Source: Clostridiales bacterium (GTDB lineage Bacteria; Bacillota_A; Clostridia; Lachnospirales; Lachnospiraceae). Taken from it: a DNA stretch of 10,175 nt. Of this stretch, positions 6,499 to 10,175 are shown piece by piece. The stretch is from NCBI GenBank assembly GCA_030154385.1, contig JASKJZ010000059.1, positions 1-10,175 of the forward strand, given 5' to 3'. Every line of letters begins with the position of its first letter. Position 1 is the stretch's first letter. A program made the translations under genes and the position numbers. The notes beneath the pieces were generated by a model, which worked only from the letters and a program-made list of their open reading frames with translations, had not been told where the DNA came from and made no database searches.

Positions 6499-7140
6499 AT
6501 GTTTTCTTTTAAAGATGTAACCTATAAAAATATACTATCCATTTCCAGCCTCACCATACCAGAAAATAAAATCACCTGTATTGTTGGCGAAAGCGGAAGT
6601 GGAAAGACCACCCTTTTAAAACTTTTGAATAAACTGATTTCCTGTGACCATGGTTCCATTTTGTATCAGGGACAACCGCTCCAAAAAGTGGATACGATTT
6701 TATTGCGCCGCGAAGTTGTCATGCTACCACAAATTCCTGTGATGTTTCCAGGAAATGTACGAGACAATCTTTTAATTGGCCTTTATTTTTCGCAAAAAGC
6801 TGCTGTCACCGATCAAGAGCTGATTAAAATTATGAATTTTATACAACTGGATAAACCGCTTGATGCTCCTTGCACCTCCCTCTCAGGAGGGGAAAAGCAA
6901 AGACTTGCACTTGGTCGTGTTCTGCTGCTTCGCCCTAAGGTATTTTTACTGGATGAGCCCTCCTCTGCCTTAGACGAAGATACCGAACAGGTTATTATTG
7001 AAAAACTCATGCGTTATGTAAAAGAACGTAACAGCACACTGGTTATGATAACACACGCCAAAAAAATAGCAAACCATTACGCAGAATATAAAATCGAGCT
7101 TCGCCAAGGAAGCATTCTAAGTGAGGAGGTCTGTATATGA
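6499..7140 (+). CDS. fetA: FetA-type ABC transporter ATP-binding protein (metal/iron export)
   Basis: This 213-residue ATPase is the energy-coupling half of a two-gene exporter. It has Walker A GESGSGKT (30-37), Q-loop Gln78 in MLPQIP, the ABC signature LSGGEKQR (128-135), Walker B VFLLDEP (148-154) with catalytic Glu153, and the H-loop His186 in MITHAKK. All are intact. The short length with no extra domain fits the FetA (YbbL) family, and assignment rests mainly on the next gene, a FetB-type permease, whose ATG overlaps the fetA stop (ATGA, 7137-7140). In E. coli, FetAB exports iron and protects against peroxide stress; I infer a similar role here. The ribosome site before ATG 6499 is poor (AAAGTTGG), but no better in-frame start exists and the N-terminus MFSFKDVTYK is typical. 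Confidence 0.88.
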   Translation: MFSFKDVTYKNILSISSLTIPENKITCIVGESGSGKTTLLKLLNKLISCDHGSILYQGQPLQKVDTILLRREVVMLPQIPVMFPGNVRDNLLIGLYFSQKAAVTDQELIKIMNFIQLDKPLDAPCTSLSGGEKQRLALGRVLLLRPKVFLLDEPSSALDEDTEQVIIEKLMRYVKERNSTLVMITHAKKIANHYAEYKIELRQGSILSEEVCI

Positions 7141-7919
7141 ATCAAATTCTGTCACTTTCCATTTATCAGCTACTCTTTTCCTATTTTTTTGTGCTGCTGG
7201 TTTTCCTCATTCTAAGGTGGAGAGGAATTCCTCGTGAAAAGGAGCTTTTCCTCTCCTCGATTCGAATGACGCTTCAACTAATCTTGACAGGATATATTCT
7301 TTTGTATCTTTTTGACAATCCTTCCCCCGCTTTAACCCTTGTATTTTTACTATGCATGGAGCTGTTTGCCATCTATACGATTATAAAACGAGCAAAAACA
7401 AAGCTTTCCAAAAAACTCATCCAGGTCATCGTGGTTTCAATGGCAAGTGGAACCCTTACTTGCCTGCTTTATTTTTTATATGCAGTGGTTTGGATTTCTC
7501 CCTGGTATGACCCACGCTATGTTATCCCCCTTGCAGGTATGCTGATTGGTAATTCCATGACTGGAATTTCTCTTGGTGTCAATCAATTAGTAGGAGGCAT
7601 GCAAACCGAACGTGATTTTGTAGAAGGTGCTCTTATGCTTGGTGCCACGCCAAAAATGGCAGCAAAGCACATTGTCGATCATGCATTTGATGCTGCAATT
7701 CTTCCAACAATAAATTCGATGCTTGGAATGGGTATCGTTTTCTTACCAGGCATGATGACAGGACAGATTTTATCTGGCGCATCCCCACTCCTTGCTATCA
7801 AATATCAGATTGCGATTATGTTTGGCATTCTTGGAAGTGTTTCTCTTACAGTCATTCTTTTTTTGGAACTTGGATACCGCACTTTTTTTCAAAATCAAAA
7901 TCAACTCCAAGACTTGTGA
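7137..7919 (+). CDS. fetB: FetB/UPF0014-type permease of an iron-export ABC transporter
   Basis: This integral membrane protein of 260 residues has about seven hydrophobic segments (roughly 8-27, 38-60, 63-84, 91-118, 128-150, 190-210, 222-245). Family landmarks are PLAGMLIGNSMTGISL (about 130-145), EGALMLGATPKMA, and FLPGMMTGQILSGASP before the last segment. These identify the FetB (YbbM, UPF0014) family. The ATG overlaps the fetA stop and follows GAGGAGGT by 6 nt, so the two genes are co-translated and the products should form one transporter. The stop (7917-7919) lies inside the 3' end of the convergent AraC gene. An intrinsic terminator for this strand follows at once. The transported metal is inferred from family knowledge. 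Confidence 0.9.
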   Translation: MNQILSLSIYQLLFSYFFVLLVFLILRWRGIPREKELFLSSIRMTLQLILTGYILLYLFDNPSPALTLVFLLCMELFAIYTIIKRAKTKLSKKLIQVIVVSMASGTLTCLLYFLYAVVWISPWYDPRYVIPLAGMLIGNSMTGISLGVNQLVGGMQTERDFVEGALMLGATPKMAAKHIVDHAFDAAILPTINSMLGMGIVFLPGMMTGQILSGASPLLAIKYQIAIMFGILGSVSLTVILFLELGYRTFFQNQNQLQDL

Positions 7920-8788
7920 ATTTGGTTGCCTTTTTCCTTTTTTACCTTGGCTGGTGCAACCCCAAATTCTTTTTTAAAGGCACGAAAAAAGCTGGAATAC
8001 TCCCGAAAACCTGACATCAAATAGGCCTCCTTTATGCTCTGTCCGCTAAGAATAGCCTCCCTGCATTGCAGCAGCCTTTTTTTCATAATGTATTGATGTA
8101 AGGAGATTCCCATATTCTGCTTCATCACATGTGCAATATGGTATTTACTGACATAAAAGGCTTTGGCAATGGTTTCTAAAGATAATTCTTCCTCTAAATG
8201 GTTTTCAATATACGAAATTAAGCTTTCATAAAGGCTTGCTCCCTCCTTTGATGTTCCTTTGTGATTTTTTTCATAAACAAGGCGGTTCAGGCTAAGAATC
8301 AAGTCTCGAATACTAAGTGCAATTTTCTCTTCTTTTCCAAAAGGAGTTCCTTGTGTCTCCTCCATAATTTGAATCAGTTTTGCTTGTATGCGATTGAATA
8401 CAATGACATCATGATGAAAAATATAGGTTTTTGAAAGCAATACCTGTTGAAACAAATAACCGTATGCAGGCGAAATTTCCATCAATCGATTGCAGTATTC
8501 TTTGGTGATCCAAAATACAAATCGGCGATATCTAGTTTGCTGCCCAGACAACTTGGCATAATGAAAAATACCAGGTGGTATCAGCACCATATCGCCTGGC
8601 TGCAACGTGTGCGGCCTTCCTTCAATAACAAGCGAGACCTCTCCCTCTAAAAAAAAGTAGAATTCATAATAATCATGCTTATGATTTTCAACTTGCTTTA
8701 AATAGCGATCACTATAATAATACAATTCAAAATCTTTGGACAGCATATATTGCCGCTTGTGAAACTCCGAACGCAGCTTATCCTTCAT
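7901..8788 (-). CDS. AraC-family transcriptional regulator with cupin sensor domain
   Basis: A 295-residue regulator with a sugar-sensing cupin followed by a two-helix-turn-helix DNA-binding domain. The N-terminal cupin (about 30-95) carries the HxH-x3-E pattern His36, His38, Glu42 in HKHDYYEF and the AraC-type PGDMVLIPPGIFHY. The C-terminal domain (about 185-285) has HTH1 LETIAKAFYVSKYHIAHVMK and HTH2 IKEAYLMSGFREYSSFFRAF, ending with KKEFGVAPAKV. A TTG at 8794 is in frame, but AAGGA is 7 nt from the ATG at 8788 and only 1 nt from the TTG, so ATG is chosen. The gene diverges from uxuA, so it probably regulates the hexuronate operon. Its last 19 nt overlap the convergent fetB. The effector is not known; glucuronate or mannonate is a guess from context. 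Confidence 0.92.
   Translation of the reverse strand: MKDKLRSEFHKRQYMLSKDFELYYYSDRYLKQVENHKHDYYEFYFFLEGEVSLVIEGRPHTLQPGDMVLIPPGIFHYAKLSGQQTRYRRFVFWITKEYCNRLMEISPAYGYLFQQVLLSKTYIFHHDVIVFNRIQAKLIQIMEETQGTPFGKEEKIALSIRDLILSLNRLVYEKNHKGTSKEGASLYESLISYIENHLEEELSLETIAKAFYVSKYHIAHVMKQNMGISLHQYIMKKRLLQCREAILSGQSIKEAYLMSGFREYSSFFRAFKKEFGVAPAKVKKEKGNQIHKSWS
7919..7975 (+). terminator. Likely intrinsic terminator of fetAB, inside the AraC coding region
   Basis: AATTTGGTTGC (7919-7929) can pair with GCAACCCCAAATT (7956-7968) to give 11 bp with a 2-nt bulge. The run CTTTTTT (7969-7975) follows. The loop is long (26 nt), which weakens the call. The structure begins at the last base of the fetB stop codon and lies within the last codons of the convergent regulator gene. 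Confidence 0.5.
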
Positions 8789-8990
8789 CGACAATTCCTT
8801 CTTTTTCTTTTATTGTATTTCTTCTCCTACCCTAACATAGAACCGCAACTTTTGCAATCTTTATAACAATTATGCCAATTTGCTTTTTTTTCTTATCTTT
8901 TATAATAAAAGGTAACAGGATTGTAAGGCACGAGTTGCCAATCAGTCCATAAAACATACTCTATATAATTAAAGAAAGAAGGAATCAAGC
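8789..8990. promoter_or_regulatory. Divergent control region between the AraC gene and uxuA
   Basis: About 200 bp carries the control signals of both genes. For uxuA there is a TATAAT at 8964-8969, 21 nt before the ATG, without a good -35 at normal spacing (TTGCCA at 8935-8940 is 23 nt away). This fits a promoter that needs an activator. A 7-bp perfect inverted repeat CTTTTAT-a-ATAAAAG lies at 8897-8911. TGCCAAT occurs twice in direct orientation (8873-8879 and 8936-8942), 63 bp or about six helix turns apart. These are candidate operator sites, unproven. I see no clear promoter for the AraC gene and no CcpA cre site. Confidence 0.45.
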
Positions 8991-10073
8991 ATGGAAATGA
9001 CCTTACGTTGGTACGGCTCTCAATTTGATACCGTTACCCTAAAGCAAATTCGACAAATCCCTGGTGTTACAGGAGTGATTACCACCTTATATGACACCGT
9101 ACCTGGAGAAGTATGGAGCCGGGAACGGATTCGGAAATTAAAAGAAGAAGTCGAAGCGGCTGGCCTCCACATCGCAGGAATTGAAAGTGTCAATGTCCAC
9201 GATGCGATTAAAACAGGTGCCTCCGACCGTGACCAATACATCGCCAATTACAAAGAAACGCTTGAAAATCTCGGAAAAGAGGATATTCATCTGGTTTGCT
9301 ACAATTTTATGCCAGTATTCGACTGGACAAGAACCGAGCTTGCCAGAATGCGTTCCGACGGCTCCACGGTCTTAGCCTATACGCAAGAAGCCGTAGATGC
9401 TCTTGATCCAGAAACGATGTTTTCCTCCATTGCAGGCGATATGAATGGAACCATTATGCCTGGCTGGGAACCAGAACGTATGGCAAAAATCAAAGATCTC
9501 TTTTCCATGTATCAAGACATTGACGAAGAAGCCTTATTTGCAAACCTAAAATATTTTCTAGAACAGATTATGCCAGTCTGCGATACTTACGATATCCATA
9601 TGGCAATTCATCCAGATGACCCAGCCTGGAGTGTATTTGGACTTCCCCGTATCATCACCAATCAGTCCAACATTCTTCGGATGATGAAGATGGTAGATAA
9701 TCCACACAACGGTGTTACCTTCTGCTCTGGCTCATACGGTACTAATCTGGGAAATGACCTTCCCGGTATGATTCGCTCCTTAAAGGGACGCGTTCATTTT
9801 GCCCATGTTCGTAACTTAAAATTCAACTCTCCAACGGATTTTGAGGAAGCGGCTCACCTCTCCAGTGACGGTACCTTTGATATGTATGAAATTATGAGAG
9901 CACTCCATGACATAGGCTTTGAAGGTCCGATCCGCCCAGACCACGGCCGTATGATTTGGGATGAGGTTGCGATGCCAGGATATGGTCTGTATGACCGTGC
10001 ACTTGGTGCCACTTATTTAAATGGACTCTGGGAAGCAATTGATAAAGGAGGAAGCTCTCATGACACAAAATAA
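8991..10073 (+). CDS. uxuA: Mannonate dehydratase
   Basis: UxuA converts D-mannonate to 2-keto-3-deoxy-D-gluconate in cytoplasmic glucuronate catabolism. The 360-residue length is normal. Recognisable family blocks are CYNFMPVFDWTRTEL (103-117), HPDDPAWSVFGLPRI (207-221), FCSGSYGTNLGND (244-256), HVRNLKF (272-278) and RPDHGRMIW (315-323). His207, Cys245, His272 and Asp317 fit the metal-binding set (Mn2+ or Fe2+) known in the family. The ATG follows AAGGA by 7 nt. Its stop lies 14 nt inside the following UxuB-type gene, so the two are co-translated. Expression is probably under the divergent AraC regulator. Confidence 0.96.
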   Translation: MEMTLRWYGSQFDTVTLKQIRQIPGVTGVITTLYDTVPGEVWSRERIRKLKEEVEAAGLHIAGIESVNVHDAIKTGASDRDQYIANYKETLENLGKEDIHLVCYNFMPVFDWTRTELARMRSDGSTVLAYTQEAVDALDPETMFSSIAGDMNGTIMPGWEPERMAKIKDLFSMYQDIDEEALFANLKYFLEQIMPVCDTYDIHMAIHPDDPAWSVFGLPRIITNQSNILRMMKMVDNPHNGVTFCSGSYGTNLGNDLPGMIRSLKGRVHFAHVRNLKFNSPTDFEEAAHLSSDGTFDMYEIMRALHDIGFEGPIRPDHGRMIWDEVAMPGYGLYDRALGATYLNGLWEAIDKGGSSHDTK

Positions 10074-10175
10074 TCCATTTGACTACAAAACGCTTGCGCT
10101 AGCAGGCTACAAGGTTCCAACCTATGATCGGACAGCAGTCGAAAAAGAAACAAAGGATCATCCCTGCTGGATTCA
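10060..10175 (+). CDS. uxuB: UxuB-type mannonate oxidoreductase (fructuronate reductase), 5' part
   Basis: Only the first 38 codons are inside the window. The product begins MTQNNPFDYK, then LAGYKVPTYDRTAVEKET and ends at CWI. This resembles the start of Firmicutes mannitol-dehydrogenase-family proteins, where AGYKVPxxDR..V precedes a W-I-H-F-G-A-G-N-I-F-R nucleotide-binding segment that would lie just past the edge. The ATG is 8 nt after AAAGGAGG and overlaps the uxuA stop by 14 nt. UxuB reduces fructuronate to mannonate, the step before UxuA, so gene order supports the call. The cofactor-binding part is not visible. Confidence 0.75.
   Translation, partial: MTQNNPFDYKTLALAGYKVPTYDRTAVEKETKDHPCWI

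Noticed and set aside
8795..8990. CcpA catabolite-repression (cre) site before uxuA
   Set aside because: No stretch fits TGWAANCGNTNWCA; the nearest, TGTAAGGCACGAG at 8922, lacks the central CG and the right half.

Overview
The window looks like chromosomal DNA of a low-GC Gram-positive anaerobe (Firmicutes/Bacillota), most likely a gut-type Clostridia such as a Lachnospiraceae member. The signs are AGGAGG-type ribosome sites, a perfect Firmicutes LexA (DinR-type) box, hairpin-plus-T-run terminators, an UxuA/UxuB-type hexuronate locus beside an AraC regulator, a cytoplasmic BglX-like GH3 enzyme, and protein sequences typical of that group. The taxon is an inference from style; no rRNA or other marker is present. 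I see no rRNA, tRNA, insertion sequence, phage gene or CRISPR array.

Layout. Minus strand, positions 1-6297, read right to left: a methyl-accepting chemotaxis protein (MCP) ending in a strong terminator; an SRAP/YedK-type DNA-crosslink protein whose ribosome site abuts that terminator; a Y-family DNA polymerase (DinB type) from a promoter with a perfect LexA box in its spacer; an unrecognised 88-residue protein overlapping the polymerase stop by ATGA; a GH3 beta-glycosidase whose first codons are separated from the body of the gene by a frameshift; and the start of a cation:proton antiporter preceded by a fluoride riboswitch. Plus strand from 6452: a two-gene FetA/FetB-type metal-export ABC transporter diverging from the MCP. 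It is followed by a convergent AraC-family regulator on the minus strand, whose 3' end overlaps fetB. Diverging from the regulator is uxuA (mannonate dehydratase), overlapping the start of an UxuB-type oxidoreductase that runs off the window.

How it fits together. There are four loosely related units. (1) DNA damage tolerance: the LexA-controlled polymerase, its coupled small protein and the adjacent SRAP protein. (2) Ion and metal homeostasis: the fluoride-switched antiporter and the Fet-type exporter. (3) Plant-polysaccharide sugar use: the GH3 enzyme and the uxuA-uxuB hexuronate steps, probably controlled by the divergent AraC protein. (4) Chemotaxis: an MCP with almost no extracellular domain.

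The strongest observations are the complete fluoride riboswitch with its overlapping terminator, the LexA box inside the polymerase promoter, the frameshifted GH3 5' end, and the small unknown protein translationally coupled to the polymerase. I did not find a clearly new multi-gene system; the coupled small protein is the best candidate for an undescribed component.
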